DNA of 64,000 nucleotides from Microglena sp. YARC (lineage: Eukaryota > Chlorophyta > Chlorophyceae > Chlamydomonadales > Chlamydomonadaceae). This document shows, piece by piece, positions 19,703 through 31,465 of the stretch; positions within the stretch are counted from its first letter, which is position 1, and every line of letters begins with the position of its first letter. Made by a program: the position numbers and the translations under genes. The notes beneath the pieces were generated by a model, which was given only the letters and a program-made list of their open reading frames with translations, was not told where the DNA came from and did no database searches. The stretch lies in NCBI GenBank assembly GCA_022414725.1, contig CM039464.1:57456681-57520680 (forward strand), read 5' to 3'.

Positions 19703-19729
19703 ATAAACCCTATAAACCCTATAAACCCT
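19703..19729. repeat. ATAAACCCT 9-bp repeat, three copies
   Basis: Three exact units lie upstream of cassette D. Confidence 0.8.
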
Positions 19730-19803
19730 TGGTTGCACTTGCCTGGCATGCAAGCGGCAAGCTGGACTTGCCGCGCGGTATCTGCAAGCGGTACAGAATG
19801 GGT

Positions 19804-19964
19804 GTTCCTGCCTCCCGGCGATTTTTTTGAATTTTCAAAGCAGAAGTTAGAGCCGTACGAACGACTCTCTCACTCGCCAACCAGAGATTTAGCTCTCCGC
19901 GGAATTGCGATTCCGACCAGACCAGGCTTCGAAACCAGTCAGAATTCCTCCGGGAGGCAGGAAC
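19804..19964. mobile_element. MITE-like element, copy 4
   Basis: This 161-bp copy has perfect 15-bp terminal inverted repeats between cassettes D and E. Confidence 0.75.
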
Positions 19965-20396
19965 AAATGTACTGGTGCAAATTGTCTTTCTTTCTTACAT
20001 TAAGGAATTCAAGTTTCATCAAGTTTTGTAACCGATCTTGTCAATACAACAGATATTGTCTTCAGGAGATTGACACAAAACATTCAAGGACTGTAAAGAC
20101 ATAGAAGTTACATCTTCAAAGTATCCTGAAAAGTCAAAGTGCTGGCTCAAATCGTGCGCATCAATAATTATTTTCAAAGAGTTCCTGCCTCATAATTAAA
20201 TATTTCTGCTACATCTGGAATTATTGGGCACACGCAGCGATATTTTCGCTTGAGCAAACTGAACACATTGCTGAAAAGTTTGAGGAGAGTGGATAATACT
20301 TGCTCTAAGATGGCAAGAAACGTGCCTAACACAAGACCCAGCTGCTGTCAAGTTTCACAATGGCCCTGTACTCGTGGCCAGCCGCCTCTGGATCCA

Positions 20397-21842
20397 TCAA
20401 AAGCAAGCAGACTCGGTGTGACCGGCCTTCGCAGCCGCCCCCAAGGCCCAGCTGTTGACAGAGTTCGCCCGGGCCATGAACTCAATTCCAGCCACCGCTG
20501 GATCCATCAGCAGCTTGCAGACATCTGCGTGACCTGCCTTGGCAGCCGCCCCTAATGCCCTGCTGTCGCTAGAGTTCGCCCTGGCCCTGTACTCAAGTCC
20601 AGCCACCTCTGGATCCATGAGCAGCTTGCAGACATCTGCGTGACCTTCCTTTGCAGCCTCACACAAGGCCCAGCTGTCGCTAGTGTTCGCCAGGGCCCTA
20701 AACTCAAGTCCAGCCACCGCTGGATCCATCAGCAGCATGCAATCATCTGCGTGACCAGCCTTGGCAGCCTCCCACAATGCCCAGCTGTCGCTAGAGTTCG
20801 CCCGGGCCTTGAACTTGAGTCCCGTCAACTCTGGATCCATCAGCAGCTTGCAGACATCTGCGTGACCTGCCTTGACGGCCGCCCCCAAATCCCAGCTGTT
20901 GACAGAGTTCGCCCGGACTCTGTACTTGAGTCCAGCCACCTCTGGATCCATCAGCAGCTTGCAGACATCTGCGTGACCTTCCTTTGCAGCCACCCACAAG
21001 GCCCTGCTGTCGCTAGAGTTCGCCCGGGCCCTATACTCAAGTATAGCCACATCTGGATCCATCAGCAGCTTGCAGACATCTGCGTGACCGTCCTACGCAG
21101 CCGCCCACAAGGCCCTGCTGGCGCTAGAGTTCGCCCGGGCCCTATACTCAAGTCCAGCCACATCTAGATCCATCAGCAGCTTGCAGACATCTGCGTGACC
21201 TGCATTGGCCGCCACCCACAATGCCCAGCTGACTCTAGAGTTCGCCCGGGCCCTATACTCAAGTCCAGCCACCTCTGGATCCATCAGCAACTTGCAGACA
21301 TTTGCGTGACCTTCCTTGGCAGCCGCCCACAAGGCCCTGTTGTCGCTAGAGTTCGCCCGGGCCCTGAACTCAAGTCCAGCCACCTCTGGATCCATCAGCA
21401 GCTTGCAGACATCTGCGTGCCCTGCCTTGGCAGCCGCCCACAAGGCCTTGCTGTTGAAAGTGTTCGCCATGGCCCTGAACTCAAGTCCAGCCACCTCTGG
21501 ATCCATCAGCAGCTTGCAGACATCTGCGTGACCTTCCTTGGCAGCCACATAGCGAAGCTTGTTTTCATTTTGGTTCGCCCTCAATTGTAGGCCCCCCTCA
21601 ACCTGTACAAGAGGATTGGACACCAAGCATACTGCTAGAAGATAGGCGCGCCCCCCTTTCGCCATCATCTCTCCAACTCGCTGTGGTCGTCGGATCAGTC
21701 CGGTAAGGGGCCATCCAGAAAATCTTTTGTGCAGAGTTGTACACACTAATACAATCTTGGGGTTGGAAGAGAATAGGGCAATACGATCAAGAATATCATG
21801 GGGAAACGTAAGGAATAACGATGATCGCGTGTGCGAATGCAT
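20397..21842 (-). pseudogene. F-box/ankyrin cassette E (nonsense and 3' frameshift)
   Basis: The ATG at 21842 opens an intact F-box-like region, linker and five to six repeats. A Lys codon of the AAKEGH core has become TAG at 21093-21095. The same frame continues through six more repeats. Near 20412 one base is missing (GACTCGGTGTG against GACATCGGCGTG), so the usual C-terminal end is lost. Confidence 0.78.
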
Positions 21843-21947
21843 GTTCGATGAACATGTGTGTACATGCACAGGATGGTATAAATAAAATCAGACTAGATGC
21901 GTTGACAATTTTATGCACAGGATGGTATAAATAAATAATGAGTTGGG

Positions 21948-21983
21948 ATAAACCCTATAAACCCTATAAACCCTATAAACCCT
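21948..21983. repeat. ATAAACCCT 9-bp repeat, four copies
   Basis: Four exact units lie upstream of cassette E. Confidence 0.85.
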
Positions 21984-22064
21984 TGGTTGCACTTGCATGG
22001 CATGCAAGCGGCAAGCGGCAAGCGGCACTTGCCTAGCGGTATCTGCAAGCGGTACAGAATGGGT

Positions 22065-22221
22065 GTTCCTGCATCCCGGCAATTTTTTTGAATTTTAGAA
22101 GCAGAAGTTAGAGCCGTACGAACGACTCACTCGCCAACCAGAGATTTAGCTCTCCGCGGAATTGCGATTCCGACCAGACCAGGCTCCGAAACCAGTCAAA
22201 ATCCCTCCGGCAGGCAGGAAC
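22065..22221. mobile_element. MITE-like element, copy 5 (worn ends)
   Basis: This is the same element; the ends read GTTCCTGCATCCCGG and CCGGCAGGCAGGAAC, with one change on each side. Confidence 0.7.
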
Positions 22222-22582
22222 AAATGTATTGGTGCAAATTGTCTTTCTTACATTAAGGAATTCAAGTTTCATCAAGTTTTGTAACCGATCTTGTCAATAC
22301 AACAGATATTGTCTTCAGGAGATTGACACAAAACATTCAAGGACTGTAAAGACATAGATGCATCTTCAAAGTATCCTGAAAAGTCAAAGTGCTGGCTCAC
22401 ATCGTGCGCATCAATAATTATTTTTAAAGAGTTCCTGCCTCATAATTAAATATTTCTGCTACATCTGGAATTATCTGGGAACACGCAGCGATATTTTCGC
22501 TTGAGCAAACTAAACACATTGCTGAAAAGTTTTAGGAGAGTAAATAAATACTTGCTCTAAGGTGGCAAGAAACGTGTCTTGC

Positions 22583-24215
22583 CTAACACAAGACCCAGCT
22601 GCTGTCAAGTTTCACAATGGCCCTGTACTCGGGGCAAGCCGCCTCTGGATCCATCAAAAGCAAGCAAACATCGGCGTGACCGGCCTTCGCAGCCGCCCCC
22701 AAGGCCCAGCTGTTGACAGAGTTCGCCAGGGCCCTGAACTCAAGTCCAGCCACCTCTGGATCCCATGAGCAGCTTGCAGACATCGGCGTGACCGGCCTTC
22801 GCAGCCGCCCCCAAGGCCCTTCTGTTGACAGAGTTCGCCCGGGCCCTGAACTCAATTCCAGCCACTTCTGGATCCATCAGCAGCTTGCAGACATCTGCGT
22901 GACCTGCCTTGGCAGCCGCCCCCAAAGCCCAGCTGTTGACAGAGTTCGCCCGGGCCCTGTACTTGAGTCCAGCCACCACTGGATCCATCAGCAGCTTGCA
23001 GACATCTGCGTGACCTGCCTTTGCAGCCGCCCCCAAGGCCCTGCTGTCGCTAGAGTTCGCCCTGGCCCTGTACTTGAGTCCAGCCACCTCTGGATCCATC
23101 AGCAGCTTGCAGACATCTGCGTGACCTGCCTTGGCAGACGCACTCAAGGCACTGCTGTCGCTAGAAATCGCCCTGGCCCTGTACTTGAGTCCAGCCACTG
23201 CTGGATCCATCAGCAGCTTGCAGACATCTGCGTGGCCTTCTTTGGCAGCCTCACACAAGGCCCAGCTGTCGCTAGAGTTCGCCCTGGCCCTATACTCAAG
23301 TCCAGCCACCTCTGGATCCATTAGCAGCTTGCAGACATCTGCGTGACCTGCCTTGGCAGCCTCCCACAAGGCCCAGCTGTCGCTAGAGTTCGCCAGGGCC
23401 CTGTACTCAAGTCCAGCCACCTCTGGATCCATGAGCAGCTTGCAGACATCTGCGTGACCTTCATTGGCAGCCGCCCCCAAGGCCCGGCTGTAGCTAGAGT
23501 TCGCCCGGACCCTATACTCAATTCCAGCCACCTCTGTATCCATCAGCAGCTTGCAGACATCTGCGTGACCTGCCTTGGCAGCCTCATACAAGGCCCAGCT
23601 GTCGCTAGAGTTCGCCCGGGCCCTATACTCAAGTCCAGCCACCTCTGGATCCATCAGCAGCTTGCAGACATCTGCGTGACATGCCTTGGCAGACGCACAC
23701 AAGGCCCAGCTGTCGCTAGAGTTCGCCCGGGCCCTGAACTCAATTCCAGCCACCTCTGGATCCATCAGCAGCTTGCAGACATCTGCTTGACCGGCCTCCG
23801 CAGCCAGCCACAAGACCCAGCTGGCGCTAGAGTTTGCCCTGGCCCTGAACTCAAGTCCAGCCACCTCTGGATCCATGAGCAGCTTGCAGACATCTGCGTG
23901 ACCTTCCTTGGCAGCCACATAGAGAAGCTTGTTTTCATTTTGGTTCGCCCTCAATTGTAGGGCCCCCTTAACCTGTACAAGAGGATTGGACACCAAGCAT
24001 ACTGCTAGAAGGTCGGCGCGCCCCCCTTTCGCCATCATCTCTCCAACTCGCTGTGGTGGTTGGATCAGTCCGGTAAGGGGCCATCCAGAAAATCTGTTGT
24101 GCAGAGTTTTACACACTAATACAATCTTGGGGTTGGAAGAGAATAGGGCAATACGATCAAGAATGTCATGGGGAAACGTTAGGAATGGAAACGATGATCA
24201 CGTGTGCGACTGCAT
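22583..24215 (-). pseudogene. F-box/ankyrin cassette F (nonsense and frameshift)
   Basis: From an ATG at 24215 the frame is stopped at once by a TGA at 24198-24200 (CGA in other copies), upstream of the F-box-like motif. Beyond it the frame is open for about 480 codons, giving the F-box region, linker and about 11 repeats, one of the longest open stretches in the array. At 22761 an extra C (GGATCCCATG against GGATCCATG) shifts the frame, and the final two repeats and the C-terminus follow in the new frame. Confidence 0.78.
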
Positions 24216-24320
24216 GTTCGATGTACATGTGTGCAAGCGCACAGGATGGTATAAATAAAATCAGACTAGAAGCGTTGAAAATTGTTTGCACAGGATTGTA
24301 TAAATAAATAATGAGTTGGG

Positions 24321-24365
24321 ATAAACCCTATAAACCCTATAAACCCTATAAACCCTATAAACCCT
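24321..24365. repeat. ATAAACCCT 9-bp repeat, five copies
   Basis: Five exact units lie upstream of cassette F. Confidence 0.85.
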
Positions 24366-24446
24366 TGGTTGCACTTGCATGGCATGCAAGCGGCAAGCGG
24401 CAAGCGGCGATTGCCTGGCGGTATCTGCAAGCGGTACAGAATGGGT

Positions 24447-24594
24447 GTTCATGTCTCCCGGCGATTTTTTTGAATTTTCAAAGCAGAAGTACGAACGACT
24501 CACTCGCCAACCAGAGATTTAGCTCTCCGCGGAATTGCGATTCCGACCAGACCAGGATCCGAAACCAGTCAAAATCCCTCCGGGAGGCAGGAAC
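24447..24594. mobile_element. MITE-like element, copy 6
   Basis: The left end carries two changes (GTTCATGTCTCCCGG); the right end is perfect. A small internal deletion shortens this copy to about 148 bp. Confidence 0.7.
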
Positions 24595-24979
24595 AAATGT
24601 ACTGGTGCAAATTGTCTTTCTTTCTTACATTACGGAATTCAAGTTTCATCAAGTTTTGTAACCGATCTTGTCAATACAACAGATATTGTCCTCAGGAGAT
24701 TGACACAAAACATTCAAGGACTGTAAAGACATAGAAGTTACATCTTTCAAAGTAGCCTGAAAAGTCAAAGTGCTGGCTCACATCGTGCGCATCAATAATT
24801 ATTTTCAAAGAGTTCCTGCCTCATAATCAAATATTTATGTTACATCTGGAATTATTGGGCACACGCAGCGATATTTTCGCTTGAGCAAACTGAACACATT
24901 TCTGAAAAGTTTGAGGAGAGTGGATAAATACTTGCTCTAAGGTGGCGAGAAACTTGTCTTGCCTAACACAAGACCCAGC

Positions 24980-27900
24980 TGCTGTCAAGTTTCACAATGG
25001 CCCTGTACTCGTGGCCAGCCGCCTCTGGATCCATCAAGAGCTAGCAGACTCGGTGTGACCGGCCTTCGCAGCCGCCCCCAAAGCCCTGCTGTTGACAGAG
25101 TTCGCCTAAGCCCTGTACTCAAGTCCAGCCACCTCTGGATCCATGAGCAGCTTGCAGACATCTGCGTGACCTGCCTTGGCAGCCGCCCCCAAAGCCCAGC
25201 TGTTGACAGAGTTCGCCCGGGCCCTGTACGTGAGTCCAGTTACCTCTGGATCCATCAGCAGCTTGCAGACATCTGCGTGACCTGCCTTTGCAGCCGCCCC
25301 CAAAGCCCAGCTGTTGACAGAGTTCGCCCGGGCCCTGTACTCAAGTCCAGCCACCTCTGGATCCATCAGCAGCTTGCAGACATCTGCGTGACCTGCCTGT
25401 GCAGCCACCCACAAGGCCCAGCTTTCGCTAGAGTTCGCCAGGGCTCTGAACTCAACTCCAGCCACCGCTGGATCCATCAGCAGCTTGCAGACATCTGCGT
25501 GACCTTCCTGTGCAGCCACCCACAAGGCCCTGCTTTCGCTAGAGTTCGCCTGGGCCCTTAACTCAATTCCAGCCACCGCTGGATCCATCAGCAGCTTGCA
25601 GACATCTGCGTAACCTTCCTTTGCAGCCAGCCACAATGCCATGCTGTCGCTAGAGTTCGCCAGGACCCTGAACTCAAGTCCAGCCACCTCTGGATCCATC
25701 AGCAGCTTGCAGACATCTGAGTGACCTTCCTTTGCAGCCACCCACAAGGCCCAGTTGACAGACTTCGCCCGGGCCCTGAACTCAATTCCAGCCACCTCTG
25801 GATCCATCAGCAGCTTGCAGACATCTGCGTGACCTGCCTTTGCAGCCACAAACAAGGCCCTGCTGTCGCTAGAGTTTGCCAGGGCTCTGAACTCAAGTCC
25901 AGCCACCGCTGGATCCCATGAGCAGCTTGCAGACATCTGCGTGACCTTCCTTTGCAACCGCCCCCAAAGCCCTGCTGTTGACAGAGTTCGCCCTGGCCCT
26001 GTACTTGAGTCCAGCCACTGCTGGATCCATCAGCAGCTTGCAGACATCTGCGTAACCTTCCTTTGCAGCCAGCCACAATGCCATGCTGTCGCTAGAGTTC
26101 GCCAGGACCCTGAACTCAAGTCCAGCCACCTCTGGATCCATGAGCAGCTTGCAGACATCTGAGTGACCTTCCTTTGCAGCCACCCACAAGGCCCAGTTGA
26201 CAGACTTCGCCCGGGCCCTGAACTCAATTCCAGCCACCTCTGGATCTATCAGCAGCTTGCAGACATCTGCGTGACCTTCCTTTGCAGCCACAAACAAGGC
26301 CCTGCTGTCGCTAGAGTTTGCCAGGGCTCTGAACTCAAGTCCAGCCACCGCTGGATCCCATGAGCAGCTTGCAGACATCTGCGTGACCTTCCTTTGCAAC
26401 CGCCCCCAAAGCCCTGCTGTTGACAGAGTTCGCCCTGGCCCTGTACTTGAGTCCAGCCACTGCTGGATCCATCAGCAGCTTGCAGACATCTGCGTGACCT
26501 TCCTTTGCAGCCGCCCCCAAGGCCCTGCTGTTGACATGGTTCGCCCTGGCCATGAACTCAAGCCCAGGCACCTCTGAATCCATGAGCAGCTTGCAGACAT
26601 CTGCGTGACCTTCTTTTGCAGCCTCACACAATGCCCTGCTGTCTCTAGAGTTCGCCCGGGCCCTGAACTCAAGTCCAGCCACCTCTGGATCCATCAGCAG
26701 CTTGCAGACATCTGCGTTTGCCTTGGCAGCCGCCCCCAAGGCCCTGCTGTGGATATTGTTCGCCCTGGCCCTGTACTTGAGTCCAGCAACTGCTGGATCC
26801 ATCAGCAGCTTGCAGGCATCTTCGTGACCTGCCTTGGCAGCCGCCCACAAGGCCCTGCTGTTGATATGGTTCGCCCTCGCCATGTACTCAAGTCCAACCA
26901 CCTCTGGATCCATTAGCAGCTTGCAGACAACTGCGTGACCTTCCTTTGCAGCCTCACACAAGGCCCAGCTGTCACTAGCGTTCGCCAGGGCCCTATACTC
27001 AAGTCCAGCCACAGCTGGATCCATGAGAAGCTTGCAGACATATGCGTGACCTTCCTTGGCAGCCGCCCCCAAGGCCCTGCTGTCGCTAGAGTTCGCCAGG
27101 GCCCTGAACTCAAGTCCAGCCACCGCTGGATCCATCAAAAGCAAGCAGACATCTGCGTGACCTTCCATTGCAGCCTCACACTAGGCCCAGCTATTGCTAG
27201 CGTTCGCACGGGCCCTGTACTCAATTCCAGCCACCTCTGGATCCATCAGCAGCTTGCAGACATCTGCGTGACCTGCATTGGCAGCATCACGCTAGGCCCA
27301 GCTGTTGCTAGCGTTCGCCCGGGCCCTGTACTCAAGTCCAGCCACCTCTGGATCCATCAGCAGCTTGCAGACATCTGCGTGACCTGCATTGGCAGCATCA
27401 CGCAAGGCCCAGCTGTTCATATGGTTCGCCCTGGCCCTGTACTCAAGTCCAGCCACCACTGGATCCATCAGCAGCTTGCAGACATCTGCGTGACCTTCCC
27501 TTGCAGCCGACCACAATGCCCTGTTGTTGATATGGTTCGCCCTGGCCCTGTACTCAAGTCCAGCCACCGCTAGATCCATGAGCAGCTTGCAGACATCTGC
27601 GTGACCTGCCTTTGCAGCTGCCCACAAGGCCCGGCTGTCGCTAGAGTTCGCCAGGGCCCTGTGCTCAAACTCAATTCCAGCCACCTCTGGATCCATCAGC
27701 AGCTTGCAGACATCTGCGTGACCTTCCTTGGCAGCCGCCCACAATGCCCAGCTGTCTCTAGAGTTCGCCACGGCCCTGAACTCAATTCCAGCCAACACTG
27801 GATCCATCAGCAGCTTGCAGACATCTGCGTGACCTTCATTTGCAGCCTCACACAAGGCCCAGCTTTCGCTAGAGCTCGCCAGGGCCCTGAACTCAAGTCC

Positions 27901-28479
27901 AGTCACCGCTGGATCCATCAGCAGCTTGCAGACATCTGAGTGACCTTCCTTTGCTGCCGCCCTCAAGGCCCTGCTGTCGACAGAGTTCGCCCGGGCCCTG
28001 AACTCAATTCTAGTCACCGCTGGATCCATCAGCAGCTTGCAGACATCTGCGTGACCTTCCTTGGCAGCCTCACGCAAGACCAAGCTGTAGCTATAGTTCG
28101 CCCTGGCCCTGAACTCACGTCCAGCCACCTCTGGATCCATGAGCAGCTTGCAGACATCTGCTTGACCTTCCTTGGCAGCCACATAGAGAAGCTTGTTTTC
28201 ATTTTGGTTCGCCCTCAATTGTAGGGCCCCCTTAACCTGTACAAGAGGATTGGACACCAAGCATACTGCTAGAAGGTCGGCGCGCCCCCCTTTCGCCATC
28301 ATCTCTCCAACTCGCTGTGGTGGTTGGATCAGTCCGGTAAGGGGCCATCCAGAAAATCTTGTGTGCAGAGTTTTACACACTAATACAATCTTGGGGTTGG
28401 AAGAGAATAGGGGAATACGATCAAGAATGTCATGGGGAAACGTTAGGAATGGAAACGATGATCGCGTGTGCGACTTCAT
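24980..28479 (-). pseudogene. F-box/ankyrin cassette G (largest; multiple breaks)
   Basis: About 28 repeats follow an intact F-box-like start (ATG at 28479). Leu codons of the SWAL core have become TAG at 27292-27294 and again near 27183. The GGATCCCATG frameshift seen in cassettes F and H occurs twice, at ~26353 and ~25914. These two lie in a ~440-bp tandem duplication (about 25600-25985 and 26040-26427), whose copies share even rare variants such as the in-repeat deletion giving KSVNWALW. One repeat has a three-codon insertion (GIEFEHRAL). Confidence 0.8.
25600..26427. repeat. ~440-bp tandem duplication inside cassette G
   Basis: Two adjacent segments of about four ankyrin repeats are nearly identical, down to a shared frameshift (GGATCCCATG) and a shared short deletion (GGCCCAGTTGACAGACTTCG). 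This is a recent unequal-crossover product, made after the frameshift existed. Confidence 0.8.
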
Positions 28480-28537
28480 GTTCGATGAACATGTGTGTAC
28501 AAGCGCACAGGATGGTATAAATAAATAATGAGTTGGG

Positions 28538-28609
28538 ATAAACCCTATAAACCCTATAAACCCTATAAACCCTATAAACCCTATAAACCCTATAAACCCT
28601 ATAAACCCT
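28538..28609. repeat. ATAAACCCT 9-bp repeat, eight copies
   Basis: Eight exact units, the longest run of this motif in the window, lie upstream of cassette G. On the minus strand it reads AGGGTTTAT, which is telomere-like in composition. Confidence 0.9.
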
Positions 28610-28690
28610 TGGTTGCACTTGCCTGGCATGCAAGCGGCAAGCGGCAAGCGGCACTTGCCTGGCGGTATCTGCAAGCGGTACAGAATGGGT

Positions 28691-28804
28691 GTTCATGCCT
28701 CCCGGCGATTTTTTTTAATTTTCAAAGCAGAAGTTAGAGCCGTACAAACGACTCACTCGCCAACCAGAGATTTAGCTCTCCGCGAAACGAAACGAGGCAG
28801 GAAC
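28691..28804. mobile_element. MITE-like element, copy 7 (internally deleted)
   Basis: Only about 114 bp remain. The left end is near-intact, but the right part is rearranged (CGAAACGAAACGAGGCAGGA), losing half of the right inverted repeat. Confidence 0.65.
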
Positions 28805-28848
28805 AAATGTACTGGTGCAAATTGTCTTTCTTTCTTACATTAAGGAAT

Positions 28849-29088
28849 TCAAGTTTCATCAAGTTTTGTAACCGATCTTGTCAATACAACAGATATTGTC
28901 TTCAGGAGATTGACACAAATATTCAAGGACACAGAAGTTACATCTTCAAAGTAGCCTGAAAAGTCAAAGTGCTGGCTCACATCGTGCGCATCAATAATCA
29001 TTTTCAAAGAGTTCCTGGCCTCATAATCAAATATTTCTGCTACATCTGGAATTATTGGGCACACGCAGCGATATTTTCGCTTGAGCAA
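28849..29088 (-). CDS. 79-residue ORF in a cassette spacer (tentative)
   Basis: The product starts MLKRKYRCVCPIIPDVAEIF and contains DVSQHFDFSGYFEDVTSV. The same sequence exists in the other spacers but is interrupted by stops or indels there. It lies directly downstream of cassette H. It could be a small gene or a lost C-terminal exon of the ankyrin protein, and I do not recognise a family. Confidence 0.3.
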   Translation of the reverse strand: MLKRKYRCVCPIIPDVAEIFDYEARNSLKMIIDAHDVSQHFDFSGYFEDVTSVSLNICVNLLKTISVVLTRSVTKLDET

Positions 29089-29174
29089 ACTGAACGCATT
29101 GCTGAAAAGTTTGAGGAGAGTAAATAAATACTTGCTCTACGGTGGCAAGAAACGTGTCTTGCCTAACACAAGAC

Positions 29175-30795
29175 CTAGCTGCTGTCAAGTTTCACAATGG
29201 CCCTGTACTCTGGGCCAGCCGCCTCTGGATCCATCAAAAGCAAGCAGACATCGGCGTGACAGGCCTTCGCAGCCGCCCACAAGGCCCAGCTGTTGACAGA
29301 GTTCGCCCGGGCCCTGAACTCAATTCCAGCCACCTCTGGATCCCATGAGCAGCTTGCAGACATCTGCGTGACCTGCCTTGGCAGCCGCCCCCAAGGCCCT
29401 GCTGTTGACAGAGTTCGCCCTGGCCCTGAACTTGAGTCCAGCCACTTCTGGATCCATCAGCAGCTTGCAGACATCTGCGTGACCTTCATTGGCAGCCACC
29501 CACAAGGCCCCGCTGTCGCTAGAGTTCGCCCGGGCCCTATACTCAAGTCCAGCCACATCTGGATCCATCAGCAGCTTGCAGACATCTGCGTGACCTTTTA
29601 TTGCAGCCTCACACAAGGCCCAACTGTCGCTAGAGTTCGCCCGGGCCCTATACTCAAGTCCAGCCACCGCTGGATCCATTAGCAGCTTGCAGACATCTGC
29701 GTGACCTTCCTTGGCAGACGCCCACAAGGCCCTGCTGTTGATATTGTTCGCCCGGGCCCTGTACTCAAGTCCAGCCACCTCTGGATCCATCAGCAGCTTG
29801 CAGACATCTGCGTGACCTTCCGTTGAAGCCGCCCACAATGCCCAGCTGTCGCTAGAGTTCGCCAGGGCCCTCTACTCAAGTCCAGCCCCCGCAGGATCCA
29901 TCAGCAGCTTGCAGACATCTGCGTGACCTTCATTGGCAGCCGCCCACAAGGCCCTGCTGTAGCTAGAGTTTGCCCGGGCCCTGAACTCAAGTCCAGCCAC
30001 CTCTGGATCCATCAGCAGCTTGCAGACATCTGCGTGACCTTCCTTTGCAGCAGCTCCCTAGGCCCTGCTGTCGCTAGAGTTCGCCCGGGCTCTGAACTCA
30101 AGTCCAGCCACCTCTGGATCCATCAGAAGCTTGCAGACATCTGCGTGACCTTCCTTTGCAGCCTCACGCAAGGCCCAGCTGTCGCTAGAGTTTGCCAGGG
30201 CCCTGAACTCAAGTCCAGCCACCGCTGGATCCATCAGCAGCTTGCAGACATCTGCGTGACCTTCCTTGGCAGCCAGCCACAATCCCCAGCTGTCGTTAGA
30301 TTTCGCCTTGTCCCTGAACTCAAGTCCAGCAACCGCCGGATCCATCAGCAGCTTGCAGACATCTGAGTGACCGGCCTTCGCAGCTGCCCACAAGGCCCTG
30401 CTGTCGCTAAAGTTCGCCCGGGCCCTATACTCAAGTCCAGCCACCTCTGGATCCATCAGCAGCTTGCAGACATCTGCGTGACCTTCCTTGGCAGCCACAT
30501 AGAGAAGCTTGTTTTCATTTTGGTTCGCCCTCAATTGTAGGGCCCCTTTAACATTTACAAGAGGATTGGACACCAAGCATACTGCTAGAAGGTCAGCGCG
30601 CCCCCCTTTCGCCATCATCTCTCCAACTCGCTGTGGTGGTTGGATCAGTCCGGTAAGGGGGCATCCAGAAAATCTTGTGTGCAGAGTTTTACACACTAAT
30701 ACAATCTTGGGGTTGGAAGAGAATAGGGCAATTCGATCAAGAATGTCATGGGAAAACGTTAGGAATGGAACCAATGATCGCGTGTGCGAATGCAT
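29175..30795 (-). pseudogene. F-box/ankyrin cassette H (three breaks)
   Basis: The ATG at 30795 opens the F-box-like region, linker and about five repeats. The frame stops at a TAG at 30058-30060, replacing the Leu of SRAL. A second TAG lies near 29871, where the Tyr of GLEYRA is hit. An extra C at ~29342 (GGATCCCATG) then shifts the frame before the last repeats. Confidence 0.78.
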
Positions 30796-30859
30796 AAAAT
30801 CAGACTAGAAGCGTTGACAATTTTATGCACAGGATAGTATAAATAAATAATGAGTTGGG

Positions 30860-30877
30860 ATAAACCCTATAAACCCT
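30860..30877. repeat. ATAAACCCT 9-bp repeat, two copies
   Basis: Two exact units lie upstream of cassette H. Confidence 0.8.
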
Positions 30878-30978
30878 TGGTTGCACTTGCCTGGCATGCA
30901 AGCGGCAAGCGGCACTTGCCTAGCGGTATCTGCAAGCGGCACTTGCCTGGCGGTATCTGCAAGCGGTACAGAATGGGT

Positions 30979-31126
30979 GTTCCTGCCTCCCGGCGATTTT
31001 TTTGAATTTTCAAAGCAGAAGTACGAACGACTCACTCGCCAACCAGAGATTTAGCTCTCCTCGGAATTGCGATTCCGACCAGACCAGGCTCCGATACCAG
31101 TCAAAGTCCCTCCGGGAGGCAGAAAC
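30979..31126. mobile_element. MITE-like element, copy 8
   Basis: This copy is ~148 bp. The right end reads CCGGGAGGCAGAAAC, one change from the inverted-repeat consensus. Confidence 0.7.
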
Positions 31127-31465
31127 AAATGTACTGGTGCAAATTGTCTTTCTTTCTTACATTAAGGAATTCAAGTTTCATCAAGTTTTGTAACCGATCT
31201 TGTCTATACAGATATTGTCTTCAGGAGATTGACATAGAAGTTACATCTTCAAAGTAGCCTGAAAAGTCAAAGTGCTGGCTCACATCGTGCGCATCAATGA
31301 TCATTTTCAAAGAATTCCTACTCATAATCAAATATTTATGCTACATCTGGAATTATTTGGGCACACGCAGCTATATATTTCGCTTGAGCAAAATGAACAC
31401 ATTGCTGAAAAGTTTGAGGAGAGTGGATAAATACTTGCTCTACGGTGGCAAGAAACGTGTCTTGC

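Noticed and set aside
28538..28609. A true telomere
   Set aside because: The ATAAACCCT runs are short, internal, repeated at several places and always beside cassette promoters.
28500..28674. An N-terminal (GFI)n extension of cassette G
   Set aside because: It is the translated ATAAACCCT repeat and promoter. The F-box-like protein starts at the ATG at 28479, downstream of the TATA box.
14868..30060. UAG reassignment as the explanation of the ankyrin-cassette TAGs
   Set aside because: These TAGs replace Glu, Lys, Tyr and Leu codons, and TGA and frameshifts also occur, so ordinary decay (or sequencing error) fits better here than a single recoded amino acid.
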